Origin: Vibrio fluminensis
Lineage (GTDB): Bacteria > Pseudomonadota > Gammaproteobacteria > Enterobacterales > Vibrionaceae
Assembly: GCF_015278125.1 (NCBI RefSeq)
Contig: NZ_JADILO010000012.1
Span: forward strand, 47,429-111,428
Reading direction: 5' to 3'
DNA: 64,000 nucleotides
Shown here: in pieces, positions 17,184-24,970 of the stretch
How the letters are laid out: the number at the start of each line of letters is the position of its first letter
Numbering within the stretch: the stretch's first letter is position 1
Position numbers and translations under genes: made by a program
The notes under the pieces: model-generated
Told to the model about the DNA's origin: nothing
Databases searched by the model: none
Seen by the model: only the letters and a program-made list of their open reading frames with translations

Positions 17184-17450
17184 ATGATTGAATTTAAATC
17201 TGTAATAGGCAGTCTTTTGTTTGTTTTTATGACTTTGTTTTCGATAGTGTTGGTTATATCCCCTACTATTCTGTTTTCATTTAGAGATAAAAGTAATGAT
17301 AAAGTCAAAGCTGAATTTGGTCTTCTCTGTGCTAAAGAAGGAGTTTTGACAGTTAAAGGAATAAAAGTCCAAGGTTTTCTCAGGACTTATTTGGTAGTAA
17401 CAGGCGTCATTTTTGCTTTGTTAGTCGTGATCAAAGAAGCTACGCTTTAG
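17184..17450 (+). CDS. Small membrane protein, unknown, about 88 aa
   Basis: I do not recognise this protein. It has one hydrophobic segment near the N-terminus (about 8-30) and another at the C-terminus (about 62-80), with a basic cytoplasmic loop between them. The local DNA is clearly richer in A+T than flanking genes. Starts at GTG 17175, GTG 17178 or ATG 17184 are possible and the ribosome site is weak. A second small membrane-protein gene begins 9 bases after its stop, so the two are probably one unit, possibly acquired by transfer. Confidence 0.6.
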   Translation: MIEFKSVIGSLLFVFMTLFSIVLVISPTILFSFRDKSNDKVKAEFGLLCAKEGVLTVKGIKVQGFLRTYLVVTGVIFALLVVIKEATL

Positions 17451-17459
17451 GGATTAATA

Positions 17460-17798
17460 ATGCCTCAATTTATCCGAACTTTTTATAGAAATTGTTTGAT
17501 AAGTATACCTATATTCGCACTTGTTGGTATTAAGAATATACAGGATGGTGCAGGTTTCTTGTTTTTATTTTTTGCATGTTATAATTCGATGATTGCTATT
17601 GCTCTTCGAAATAGAAATATCATTTCATTCTTGCTCTTTCTGTGTATCCCTTTGTTTAAAATGATTGTCACTATTATTGATTTTGGGATTGACGAGGTTG
17701 ATGTTAAGTTTGAGTTGATAATGTCATTCGTTTGGATGGTTGTTTGTCTGATTTTTTATCGTATCTATGATGTCAGTGATTACTTTAAGCGTGAATAA
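17460..17798 (+). CDS. Small polytopic membrane protein, unknown, 112 aa
   Basis: Three to four hydrophobic segments can be seen (about 12-30, 33-48, 53-75 and 87-103), with short charged loops and a basic/acidic C-terminal end (DYFKRE). I cannot name a family. It follows the preceding small membrane-protein gene by 9 bases in the same A+T-rich patch, suggesting a shared transcript. No terminator is evident downstream. It could be the membrane part of a two-gene accessory module, but nothing indicates its function. Confidence 0.62.
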   Translation: MPQFIRTFYRNCLISIPIFALVGIKNIQDGAGFLFLFFACYNSMIAIALRNRNIISFLLFLCIPLFKMIVTIIDFGIDEVDVKFELIMSFVWMVVCLIFYRIYDVSDYFKRE

Positions 17799-17965
17799 TA
17801 CATGCACTTCTTTTTAATTTGTGAATAGAATGATTTTGTATTGGCTGCTAACTCTATGTGTAGCTTAAATGTACAAGATGATTATTTGTTGTAGCAATCT
17901 CGGCGTAGAAAAATCATGCAATCTTTACTAAGAATGCTCAAGAGTTAGTGGCAGGTTAGCCGCCA

Positions 17966-18409
17966 CTAAATTTTGCGTGTTGATAGCACATCTTTTAGGC
18001 TTAACGCCATCAGCGTTAGGTTAGTAGCCCCTGCCAGTAGCTCAATGACCTGTACCGTATAGAAAGTAGCACCAAAATCACCTTGGCTTGCTAGTGAGTT
18101 AAGGTATAACGCAGCAGGCAGCAGAACGACCAAGCCGTTGATGGCAATAACGGGCATGTGTTGCTTTTTACGCCCAATCGGTCCAACGCCCATTTTTACC
18201 TTAGGTGCCAGTTTCGCGCCAGTCGCACCTGTTATCGCCATAAGTGGTATTAATCCCCACACGGCATAAGCAATGGTTTGTTTTACCGCAGCAACCGCTT
18301 GTTGCGAGGCGAAGAGTTCGCTAACTAAGGTTGAGCTAAAAAAGCTAGCAATAGTAATGAATGCGAGTACTGCGCAGCTTCGATGCAGGGTTTTAAGTTT
18401 GCGGTTCAT
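17966..18409 (-). CDS. Predicted membrane protein in cytochrome c' operon, 147 aa
   Basis: A four-helix membrane protein (segments near 13-33, 43-62, 84-102 and 113-135) with several conserved-looking His (residues 9 and about 85) that could bind haem or a quinone. It follows the cytochrome c' gene by 18 bases on the same strand, so the two share a transcript. I do not recognise a named family. The context suggests an electron-transfer partner or membrane anchor for the c-type cytochrome; this is inference. An imperfect hairpin without a T-run overlaps its stop. Confidence 0.7.
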   Translation of the reverse strand: MNRKLKTLHRSCAVLAFITIASFFSSTLVSELFASQQAVAAVKQTIAYAVWGLIPLMAITGATGAKLAPKVKMGVGPIGRKKQHMPVIAINGLVVLLPAALYLNSLASQGDFGATFYTVQVIELLAGATNLTLMALSLKDVLSTRKI

Positions 18410-18427
18410 GCTCGTGTTTCCTCATTT

Positions 18428-18856
18428 TTAACGTGAACGATAACTACGGTGACAATTGCGGCAGGTATCTTCTGCTCGCTCAATTCCTTCTTCAGCCATA
18501 TCAACATTGCGCTGCTGGCTGGCTTGATACAGCTGACTAATACCTTGATCCATTTTCGTCATTAACTGTTCAAATTTGGCGGGATCTTGCCAGATTTTTT
18601 CGTTCGCTTTACTGCCATCATGGCTACCTTGAGGGAAGCTTGTGGTTAAGGTTTGGCTCGCATCAGTCAGTTGTTTCGCGACTTGTTCAAGTTGTTGCCA
18701 ATCAGTGTCATCGCCGTCAATAAGATCGTTTGCGCTATCTAACTGTTCTTCAATCAGGCTGAACACCTTTTGACGCGTTTCGATGACATCCGCGTAGTTA
18801 TTTGCCCAAGTAACACTTGGCAGTAGCAATGTTAGTAGCAAGAGTGTTTTGTTCAT
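18428..18856 (-). CDS. Cytochrome c'/c556-type periplasmic haem protein
   Basis: A 142-aa exported cytochrome. The signal peptide is MNKTLLLLTLLLPSVTWA, with cleavage before NNYAD. A four-helix-bundle sequence follows, with a single haem-attachment site CRNCH near the C-terminus followed by RSYRSR, the arrangement of the class II cytochrome c (c'/c556) family. Members bind NO or move electrons in the periplasm. It is divergently transcribed from a cytochrome b561 gene across a 54-bp palindromic promoter region, and a membrane protein gene follows. Confidence 0.87.
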   Translation of the reverse strand: MNKTLLLLTLLLPSVTWANNYADVIETRQKVFSLIEEQLDSANDLIDGDDTDWQQLEQVAKQLTDASQTLTTSFPQGSHDGSKANEKIWQDPAKFEQLMTKMDQGISQLYQASQQRNVDMAEEGIERAEDTCRNCHRSYRSR

Positions 18857-18882
18857 TTTTAGCTTCTCATTAGTGGGTCTGC

Positions 18883-18936
18883 ATTTAATTTACACAACAA
18901 TAGTTGCGTTAGCAACTGTTGTTGTGTAAATTAAAT
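18883..18936. promoter_or_regulatory. 54-bp near-perfect palindrome forming a symmetric divergent promoter/operator
   Basis: Two 25-base arms (18883-18907 and 18912-18936) match at 24 of 25 positions around a GTTA centre. Promoter-like elements are mirrored: TTGCGT (18904-18909) with TAAATT (18927-18932) at 17-bp spacing for the b561 side, and TTGCTA (18915-18910) with TAAATT (18892-18887) at 17-bp spacing for the cytochrome c' side. The core AGTTGC-GTTA-GCAACT overlaps both -35 elements and looks like a MarR-family box. A MarR gene ends the rightward operon and is the natural candidate repressor. Confidence 0.75.
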
Positions 18937-19010
18937 GGCAAGTAAAGCTAAGGTAACCAAGGAATGTGCCTTAAGTGACTCATTCAATTATGAAAAGCGA
19001 AAGGTAGAAG

Positions 19011-19694
19011 ATGAAAATTAAAGTATGGGATGGCGCTACGCGTCTTTATCACTGGACTCAGGCGGGGTTATTTGTCGCGCTGATGGCAAGCGGCAAGTCG
19101 GGTAATGGACCACATATCGAGTTAGGTATCGCGTTGTTTATACTGGTGATTTGGCGCGTGATTTGGGGTTTTGTCGGCAGTGAAACCAGTCGTTTCAGCT
19201 CATTTATACGCTCGCCAAAACAAACTTGGCACTATGTGACAGGCAAGATGACAGCTCGTCTTGGGCACAATCCCCTTGGTGCTTGGATGGTGGTTGCGTT
19301 AGTGGTGAGTTTGCTATTGCAATGCCTTTCTGGCTTAGCCTTGGCGGGGTTACTTGATGGTCTACCCATGGCGCATGTTTGGCTAAATGATGACGTGTTT
19401 GCGTTGTTGGAGTCATTACACTTAATTCTGGCTAACTTACTTCCGGCGTTAGTTGCTTTGCACCTAGTCGCGATTCTGGTCTATAAACTGCGAGGTAAGC
19501 CTTTAGTTAAAACAATGATTACGGGCTTTACTAAACCCACGGACTTTCCGTCGGCTGAGCAGCAGCCATTGAACCAATTGTTGCCACATGAAATCGCTAT
19601 TCAACCACAAATCGCTTCACCAGCATTCGCATTTTTGATGCTAGTTGCTGCGGCATTAGTTACTATGGCAATTATTGCATTTTCAATTTGGTGA
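19011..19694 (+). CDS. Cytochrome b561-type diheme membrane protein
   Basis: A 227-aa inner-membrane cytochrome of the b561/Ni-hydrogenase b-subunit family. The N-terminus has KVWDGATRLYHWTQA with a haem-ligand His, and further His residues lie in GPHIELG, ESLHLILAN and VALHLVA. There are four main helices plus a C-terminal one. It should pass electrons between the quinone pool and a periplasmic partner, plausibly the divergently encoded cytochrome c'. AAAGGTAGAAG precedes the ATG. The marR gene follows closely, within 15 bases of the stop. Confidence 0.87.
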   Translation: MKIKVWDGATRLYHWTQAGLFVALMASGKSGNGPHIELGIALFILVIWRVIWGFVGSETSRFSSFIRSPKQTWHYVTGKMTARLGHNPLGAWMVVALVVSLLLQCLSGLALAGLLDGLPMAHVWLNDDVFALLESLHLILANLLPALVALHLVAILVYKLRGKPLVKTMITGFTKPTDFPSAEQQPLNQLLPHEIAIQPQIASPAFAFLMLVAAALVTMAIIAFSIW

Positions 19695-19708
19695 TTCATG
19701 GTAGTGGT

Positions 19709-20137
19709 ATGAGCGAGAAATTTGATCGACAAACTAGCTTTGGTTGGATGATAAATGTTGTCGCAGGTAGAGCGGAAAAAGTATTCGATGCTGAGCTGAA
19801 AAAGCATGGCTTAAGCGTGGCGCTATGGCCAACCATGATGTGTTTATGGGAAGAAGAAGGCGTGACACAGCGGGACATTGCCGCTAAGTCGAAAGTAGAA
19901 AACTCCACCACGACGCGCACGCTGGATAAACTAGAAAAGCTTGGTTTGGTGGAGAGACGCGCCGATCCAAATAGTCGCCGCTCTCACCGCATTTTCCTGA
20001 CCGAACAAGGGCGAGCGCTTAAAGCGACGTTAATTCCTATCCCGGTGGCCGTGAATCAGCAGATGCTAAGTAGTCTCAATCAAGACGAACAGCAGCAGAT
20101 GATCGCTTTACTGCAAAAAATGGTGGCAGCGATTTAG
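19709..20137 (+). CDS. MarR-family transcriptional regulator
   Basis: A 142-aa winged-helix dimer. The recognition region reads TQRDIAAKSKVENSTTTRTLDKLEKLGLVERRADPNSRRSHRI, with the family's wing motif DPNSRR. The start at ATG 19709 (MSEKFDRQTSF) is preferred; longer frames overlap the b561 stop. It ends the b561 operon and most likely controls the divergent cytochrome promoters through the palindrome at 18883-18936. No Cys lies in the usual redox-sensing N-terminal position, so a small-molecule ligand is more likely than OhrR-type oxidation. Confidence 0.88.
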   Translation: MSEKFDRQTSFGWMINVVAGRAEKVFDAELKKHGLSVALWPTMMCLWEEEGVTQRDIAAKSKVENSTTTRTLDKLEKLGLVERRADPNSRRSHRIFLTEQGRALKATLIPIPVAVNQQMLSSLNQDEQQQMIALLQKMVAAI

Positions 20138-20145
20138 TCGTTATC

Positions 20146-20796
20146 TTATCCGTTTACCGAGTCATGTAAGTTTGCAAAACTCGGTTTGCTGACCAGTTTC
20201 GCCACACTGATGTGGTTGAGTACGGAATTAAATGGCGAGTGGCGCATAAAGTCGAGGGTCGGCTGCTGCGCACACTGCTCAAATAATTCGGGTAGACGGA
20301 ACTCGACGTAATCTAGAGCGCAATGCAGGTAGAGTACCGCAAGTGTTGCCGCTGGTGCTTCTTCGCTCTGCTGTTTTTCTAGATGGTGGTTTAACTCTAC
20401 CAATGCCCTTTGCACCGCGATGATTGCGCGTTGGTGCAGTTCATTGGGCAGTTCAATAAAGCGTCCTAAGGCAACGGATTTAAAACTGATCTCCATCAGC
20501 GTTTTCGCCATGCCAGTCATAACGGCTTCCCCCTCGTCTGCCATCTTTAGTGGCTGAACAGTTTGGGGTTGATAGCGGGCAATGAGGTAGTGGCAGATGG
20601 TTAAACTTTCGATGACGCAGTGACCACTATCTAACTCCAGTGCTGGGATCATACTAAACGGATTCACTTGCAAGAGTGCTTGCGGAGATGCCCATGGATC
20701 AACCCAGATTAATTCAAGTCTCTTTTCCTCCGTTAGCAGGGCGGTTGCCAGTGCAACGCGTGAAAAAGGAGAGGTATCATTTAAGTAGAGTTTCAT
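20146..20796 (-). CDS. Glutathione S-transferase family protein
   Basis: A 216-aa cytoplasmic protein with an N-terminal thioredoxin-like domain (MKLYLNDTSPFSRVALATALL; VNPFSMIPALELDSGHCVIES with the cis-Pro and ES glutathione-site pair) and an all-helical C-terminal domain. Ser in SPFSR is the probable catalytic or activating residue. The gene lies 9 bases downstream of an MFS transporter gene on the same strand, so the two form an operon that could conjugate and export a toxic compound. The substrate is unknown. Confidence 0.87.
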   Translation of the reverse strand: MKLYLNDTSPFSRVALATALLTEEKRLELIWVDPWASPQALLQVNPFSMIPALELDSGHCVIESLTICHYLIARYQPQTVQPLKMADEGEAVMTGMAKTLMEISFKSVALGRFIELPNELHQRAIIAVQRALVELNHHLEKQQSEEAPAATLAVLYLHCALDYVEFRLPELFEQCAQQPTLDFMRHSPFNSVLNHISVAKLVSKPSFANLHDSVNG

Positions 20797-20805
20797 TGGG
20801 CTTCC

Positions 20806-21999
20806 TTAATGACTGGGGTGACTAAAATAGGTCAGCACTGCGGCGAGCACGAGAGCGCACGTGCTGGTAATAAATAGTGGCTGGTAGTTAGTAATTTGGG
20901 GAGCAAGGTATGCGTACAAATAGCCGAACACGCCTTGAGATAAGGCAAACGCCATGGTGAGCATGCCCCATGCCTTGGTATTAAGTTCATAACCGACGCA
21001 CTCAAGTGTATAAGCAGAGATGAGTGCCACCACGCCGGTAGTAAACAGACCAACCAGTAAAGATGACAGCATTAAACCCGCGAGATTAGTGGTGAGCGTT
21101 GGTAATAATACCCCAGTCGCTTTTAACAGGAATACGCTGCATAAGGCGAGTTTGAGATCCAGTTTATCGCCAATCGAGCCAACTAGTATGGGTCCTAACG
21201 CTGCACCAACGCCGAAAATTGCCCACATTGCCCCACCCAAGGTTAACGACCTATCAAGATCTCGCACGATAAAATCGACCCAAAACAGCGTATGTGGCAG
21301 ATAACCTATGGCATCAAAAGCATAAGCACACACTAGCCGCCCAAGTGTTCTTTGCTGTGACTTAGATAGGGTATTAAGTTTGGCGGAGGAGGGGCTAAAA
21401 CTCGAATTGGCTTCGGTTTTTTGCCAAGTAGACCAAGTCGCAAAGGTGGTGGCGAAGGTGATGGCGGCAAGGAGCAACCAAGCAGCAGATATGCTCTGTT
21501 GCAAAATGATTGGCAGCAAGCAACCGGCTAGCATGACACCAAGCCCAATGCCGGAGAATATAATGCCGCTGATACGCGCTTTGGTTTGCGGCGGATGTAA
21601 ACGCACGATCAAAGGTGGAGCGAGGATCATCAGCATCGCACCGGTTAACCCTGCCATGGCTCGAAGTAGAAAATAGTAACTAAAGCTGATGTCTTGCAAA
21701 GCGCAGCCGAGAAAGCTCAAACTGCTGAGTAACATGGCTACGCGGATTAAGCTGACCGCTGTGAAGTAGTGCGTTAGATATTGGCACAGTGGGGCACCGA
21801 GAATATAACCGATAAGGGTAGCCGCACCTAAATAAGAGGCTTGCGCTTCATCGAACCATCCCGCATGAATTAAAGCTGGCATCATCGCAATGTAAGCAAA
21901 ACGCCCAATGCCATTGCCTACTAAGGTTGCACTGAAACCTGCCATGGAATAGGCATTAAATAACTGTGGAAGAGAACGAGTTAAGTTAGGGTTGTGCAC
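20806..21999 (-). CDS. MFS transporter, YbfB/YjiJ-like
   Basis: A 12-helix major facilitator protein of about 397 aa. The N-terminal segment AGFSATLVGNGIGRFAYIAMMPALI resembles YbfB/YjiJ-type proteins; drug or metabolite efflux is plausible. The GTG at 21997-21999 is preferred as start since AAGGA lies 6 nt before it. The upstream ATG at 22020 has no ribosome site. It is followed by a glutathione S-transferase gene. An 11-bp inverted repeat lies 34 bases upstream and may be an operator. Confidence 0.82.
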   Translation of the reverse strand: MHNPNLTRSLPQLFNAYSMAGFSATLVGNGIGRFAYIAMMPALIHAGWFDEAQASYLGAATLIGYILGAPLCQYLTHYFTAVSLIRVAMLLSSLSFLGCALQDISFSYYFLLRAMAGLTGAMLMILAPPLIVRLHPPQTKARISGIIFSGIGLGVMLAGCLLPIILQQSISAAWLLLAAITFATTFATWSTWQKTEANSSFSPSSAKLNTLSKSQQRTLGRLVCAYAFDAIGYLPHTLFWVDFIVRDLDRSLTLGGAMWAIFGVGAALGPILVGSIGDKLDLKLALCSVFLLKATGVLLPTLTTNLAGLMLSSLLVGLFTTGVVALISAYTLECVGYELNTKAWGMLTMAFALSQGVFGYLYAYLAPQITNYQPLFITSTCALVLAAVLTYFSHPSH

Positions 22000-22032
22000 C
22001 TTGATTCCTTGCTTACACATCTAGGTGAATGT

Positions 22033-22062
22033 TGAAAGAGATGTTTGACGGCATCTCTTTCA
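22033..22062. promoter_or_regulatory. 11-bp perfect inverted repeat upstream of the MFS-GST operon
   Basis: TGAAAGAGATG and its complement CATCTCTTTCA are separated by 8 bases, 34 bp before the chosen MFS start. Neither strand has a clean T-run directly after the stem, so an operator or 5' leader hairpin is more likely than a terminator of the upstream hydrolase gene, although the latter is not excluded. Confidence 0.45.
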
Positions 22063-22155
22063 GTTTGTCTTCAGCCCTAAGCTTCTCATTTTCGAGTGAT
22101 ATGCGCAGTTAGACTTTAGGTCAACAAGCCTCCGTTTTATTTCGCATTAGACGGT

Positions 22156-23010
22156 TTATTGGTAGCGATAAGGAGCGAGCTTTTTCTGATTAAACTCATC
22201 GATATCATGCCCAATCCAGATTTCGGCTTGCTTTTCTATTAGCAACTGCTCAACACGGGCAAAAGATGCTTTCGTTTGTTCAGGTTGGTTAAAAACAGGG
22301 ATCGCTTTTTGAGCTCGGTTTTGGTGCGAGTGGTAGAGATCGCCACTGAGCACGATCGGTCCGTAGTTTGGCAGGTCAACATAGAGCGCTTGATGCCCCG
22401 GTGTATGTCCAGGTGCGGAAACAATCACGACAGACCCATCGCCAAAAACTTGATGGTCACCCTTAATGACTTCTACTGAGTCTTTAAGATTCTGATATTG
22501 GGTTAGGTCAAACCCTATCTTAGCAGAGATCTCTGCATCAAAGGCAACTTGGTGTTCATTCTCTTGGATTAGCCATTTAGCCGAGCTGAATTGGTTGGCG
22601 TTACCGGTATGGTCGGCGTGTAAGTGCGATAGCACGAGGTAGTCGATATCATTCGGCGCAATGTTCATTGCGGTTAGTTGCTCGTTAAGGGTGATAGGTA
22701 AAGTGAAATGAAAAGCGCCACCCATGACTTCCATTCCATCCGCGAGCTTGTTTAGTCCATCATTAAGACCGGTATCCCATAGCAATGTCCCTTTGGGATG
22801 CTGGATTAGATAGCAGCTATTGGCTGACTGGAGCGGATGCTCGTCAGAGACGTTTGGGTTAAACATACTAGGCTCGCGAGCTTCGATTCTGCCGCAATCG
22901 AGCACACTGATGGAAACATCCACTTTGCCATCACTATTAAAGTGATTAAATCCATTAGCCAATGCGGTAACGGGCAAAGCGAGGCTGAGTAAAAGTAGTC
23001 GATTGTTCAT
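22156..23010 (-). CDS. Periplasmic metallo-beta-lactamase-fold hydrolase (lactonase-like)
   Basis: A 284-aa exported protein with signal peptide MNNRLLLLSLALPVTALA (cleavage before NGFNHF). The di-zinc motif HLHADH (in VLSHLHADHTGN) and later ligands in APGHTPGH, SGDLYH and WIGHDIDEF match the group that includes N-acyl homoserine lactonases. It may degrade lactones or another ester in the periplasm. ATG 23010 is chosen because it gives a complete signal peptide behind GGAG; the frame is open for 62 more codons. It is divergent from a LysR gene. Confidence 0.85.
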   Translation of the reverse strand: MNNRLLLLSLALPVTALANGFNHFNSDGKVDVSISVLDCGRIEAREPSMFNPNVSDEHPLQSANSCYLIQHPKGTLLWDTGLNDGLNKLADGMEVMGGAFHFTLPITLNEQLTAMNIAPNDIDYLVLSHLHADHTGNANQFSSAKWLIQENEHQVAFDAEISAKIGFDLTQYQNLKDSVEVIKGDHQVFGDGSVVIVSAPGHTPGHQALYVDLPNYGPIVLSGDLYHSHQNRAQKAIPVFNQPEQTKASFARVEQLLIEKQAEIWIGHDIDEFNQKKLAPYRYQ

Positions 23011-23091
23011 CAAGCTTATCTCCATTTTCTTGAAGTGACGTGTAAGTTGCCCCAGTCTAGGTAGTTTTAAGCGCAGCAAAAACGGCATAAT

Positions 23092-23109
23092 TTGGACAGT
23101 GCATTCCAA
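23092..23109. promoter_or_regulatory. LysR-type box between the hydrolase and its divergent regulator
   Basis: TTGGA and TCCAA form an inverted repeat with an 8-base spacer (TTGGACAGTGCATTCCAA), a T-N11-A type arrangement. It lies 15 bp before the LysR start and about 80 bp before the hydrolase start, the usual place for autoregulation and divergent activation. Confidence 0.5.
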
Positions 23110-23124
23110 TAATGGGACGATAGT

Positions 23125-24021
23125 GTGAACTTTAACGACCTTCTGATCCTCAAAACCATTGCTGAGCGGGGGAGTTTTGTCTCTGCGGCAGAACATCTTG
23201 ATTTACCCACCAGTACGGTCAGTCGACGTATTGCCGAGTTGGAAAAACACCTTGGAGTGAAGTTGATTCAACGCACTTCGCGTACCGTGCAGTTGAGTGA
23301 GTTAGGGCAACTATTGAACCAGCAAACAGCGCCGCATCTTGAGGGGTTAATTGACAGTGTGACCTTTCTACAGGATCAACAAGAGCACATCAGCGGCAAA
23401 ATGGTGGTGGTTTCGCCCATTTTCCTTGGTTACTTTCGTCTCTCGGAATGGCTAGGGGAGTTTCAAGCGCGTTATCCAAACCTGGATCTTCATTATCGAA
23501 TCAGTAACAGCATCGAAGACATTCATACTGAACAGGTTGATTTAGCGATTCGACCCGGACCGCTAAAAGATTCTGCTTTGGTCGCTAAGTTTCTCTATCA
23601 GCCTGAGATGCGTCTCTACGCCGGTCTTCCGTGGATAAATAACAACACCTTGCCCACCCAACCCGGTCAACTCAATGGCTTAAAGTCACTGACCGTGCCT
23701 TACTTTGCCAAAAGCTGGAATCTCTATAAAGGAACTCAACCCAGCAACAGTAAAGCCCATCAGGTGACAACGGATTATCGCACATACGCGAATGATTTTG
23801 GTCCGGTCGCTGAAGCTCTCGTGCATAACTCGGTAATCGGAGTTTTGCCAAGTGTGTTTGGTGATGAGCTCGTCAAGCAAGGGAAATTGGTGAAGCTGTT
23901 ACCTGAGTACCAAGTTGAGCCACCGGGGCCCATATACGCCGTTTATCCTTCTAAACAGTTTTTGCCGCGTAAAACCCAGTTGTTAATTCGGTTTCTAGCG
24001 GAAAAGTTTGCTGCACTTTAG
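23125..24021 (+). CDS. LysR-family transcriptional regulator
   Basis: A 298-aa protein with an N-terminal helix-turn-helix (ERGSFVSAAEHLDLPTSTVSRRIAELEKHLGVKLIQRTSR) and a two-lobed effector-binding domain. The AaeR/PtrR-like subgroup is suggested by HISGKMVVVSPIFLG. Translation starts at a GTG; no ATG exists near that frame start. It is divergent from the periplasmic hydrolase gene, which is its most likely target through the box at 23092-23109. Confidence 0.88.
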   Translation: MNFNDLLILKTIAERGSFVSAAEHLDLPTSTVSRRIAELEKHLGVKLIQRTSRTVQLSELGQLLNQQTAPHLEGLIDSVTFLQDQQEHISGKMVVVSPIFLGYFRLSEWLGEFQARYPNLDLHYRISNSIEDIHTEQVDLAIRPGPLKDSALVAKFLYQPEMRLYAGLPWINNNTLPTQPGQLNGLKSLTVPYFAKSWNLYKGTQPSNSKAHQVTTDYRTYANDFGPVAEALVHNSVIGVLPSVFGDELVKQGKLVKLLPEYQVEPPGPIYAVYPSKQFLPRKTQLLIRFLAEKFAAL

Positions 24022-24194
24022 TGAAACGAGCAAATATAAACGATCCCAAATACAGAATGTTGGTTTTTACCTCGAGAAAATCATACGAGCAAACATCTAT
24101 TATTTTGTATGGTTTGAGTCTAGCAGTTGGCACGACTTTGTATTAGTATTCGCGCCCCTTAAAACCATCTCTCTTAAAACACAGGTAATCTTGA

Positions 24195-24554
24195 GTGTTT
24201 AATTTTGAAATAAAGCGTTTGCTTCTTAGTGCTGTTGTTATTGCAGTGGCACTACTATCTGGGTGTTCTTCATCATATACAATGGTATCGGCAACACCAC
24301 CTGAAAATTATCAAGTTCTTGGTAAGACTAAAGGAAGCGCGTCAGGTTCTCTTGGTCTACTGGCTACTGCTTACTATGTAGTTCCTATGGGCTTAAATAG
24401 CAGAATAGAACGTGCATACGATGATGCGATTGATCAAGTACCAGGTGCTACAGGTTTAATTGATGTTACATATACAGAATCATGGACATGGTGGTTACTC
24501 GGCACTGCTCGAACTGTTACAGTTGAAGGTACAGCGATTAAGGAGAAACTGTGA
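24195..24554 (+). CDS. Small lipoprotein, first of a tandem trio
   Basis: A 119-aa protein with a type II signal sequence and lipobox LLSGC (Cys about residue 25), so it should be membrane-anchored on the periplasmic side. The mature part has the pattern RIERAYDDAI...ATGLIDVTYTESWTWW...GTARTVTVEG, which is shared in outline with the next gene. It starts at GTG 24195, after an AGGT sequence. I cannot assign a function. It overlaps the next lipoprotein gene by one base. Confidence 0.75.
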   Translation: MFNFEIKRLLLSAVVIAVALLSGCSSSYTMVSATPPENYQVLGKTKGSASGSLGLLATAYYVVPMGLNSRIERAYDDAIDQVPGATGLIDVTYTESWTWWLLGTARTVTVEGTAIKEKL

Positions 24555-24922
24555 TGAAAGCTCTAGTTAATGGCTGTAAAACTCTATGTATACTCGTTTT
24601 TCTGTTACTACAGGGATGTGTTAGCAATCCAGTTTATTTTGGCAACGTCCACAATATTGGGCAAGAACACTACGATATGGAGAAACCAAAGATGGTTTCG
24701 GCGTCTGCTAGTGGCTTCCAATTACTTCTATTTATTCCGATAAATATCAATGACAGACATGAACGTGCATTTAACGAAATTAAGTATCAAGCAGGTGACG
24801 GTTTAATTGGAAATATTCAAGTTAAAGAATCTTGGACATACGGTTTCGTTGGTACTCAGTATACAACGACTATTGTAGCTGATGTCTATCCACGTAAACC
24901 TCAAAGCATGGTTGCGAATTAA
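24554..24922 (+). CDS. Small lipoprotein, paralogue-like neighbour
   Basis: A 122-aa lipoprotein with a lipobox at LLQGC (Cys about 22). The mature region HERAFNEIKYQAGDGLIGN...VKESWTYGFVGTQYTTTIV follows the same order of motifs as the upstream protein (ERA, GLI, V-ESW, GT-TV). The two genes therefore look like an old tandem duplication. The ATG overlaps the upstream stop by one base. The function is unknown. About 48 bases separate it from the DUF2846-type lipoprotein gene, which may be co-transcribed. Confidence 0.75.
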   Translation: MKALVNGCKTLCILVFLLLQGCVSNPVYFGNVHNIGQEHYDMEKPKMVSASASGFQLLLFIPININDRHERAFNEIKYQAGDGLIGNIQVKESWTYGFVGTQYTTTIVADVYPRKPQSMVAN

Positions 24923-24970
24923 GCCAAAGTTAAAAATCTCCGATACTATTTCACATCTAAAATATTATAT

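Noticed and set aside
17945..17969. Hairpin at the end of the cytochrome-associated membrane gene as a terminator
   Set aside because: The 8-bp stem overlaps the stop codon and lacks a T-run on the relevant strand.
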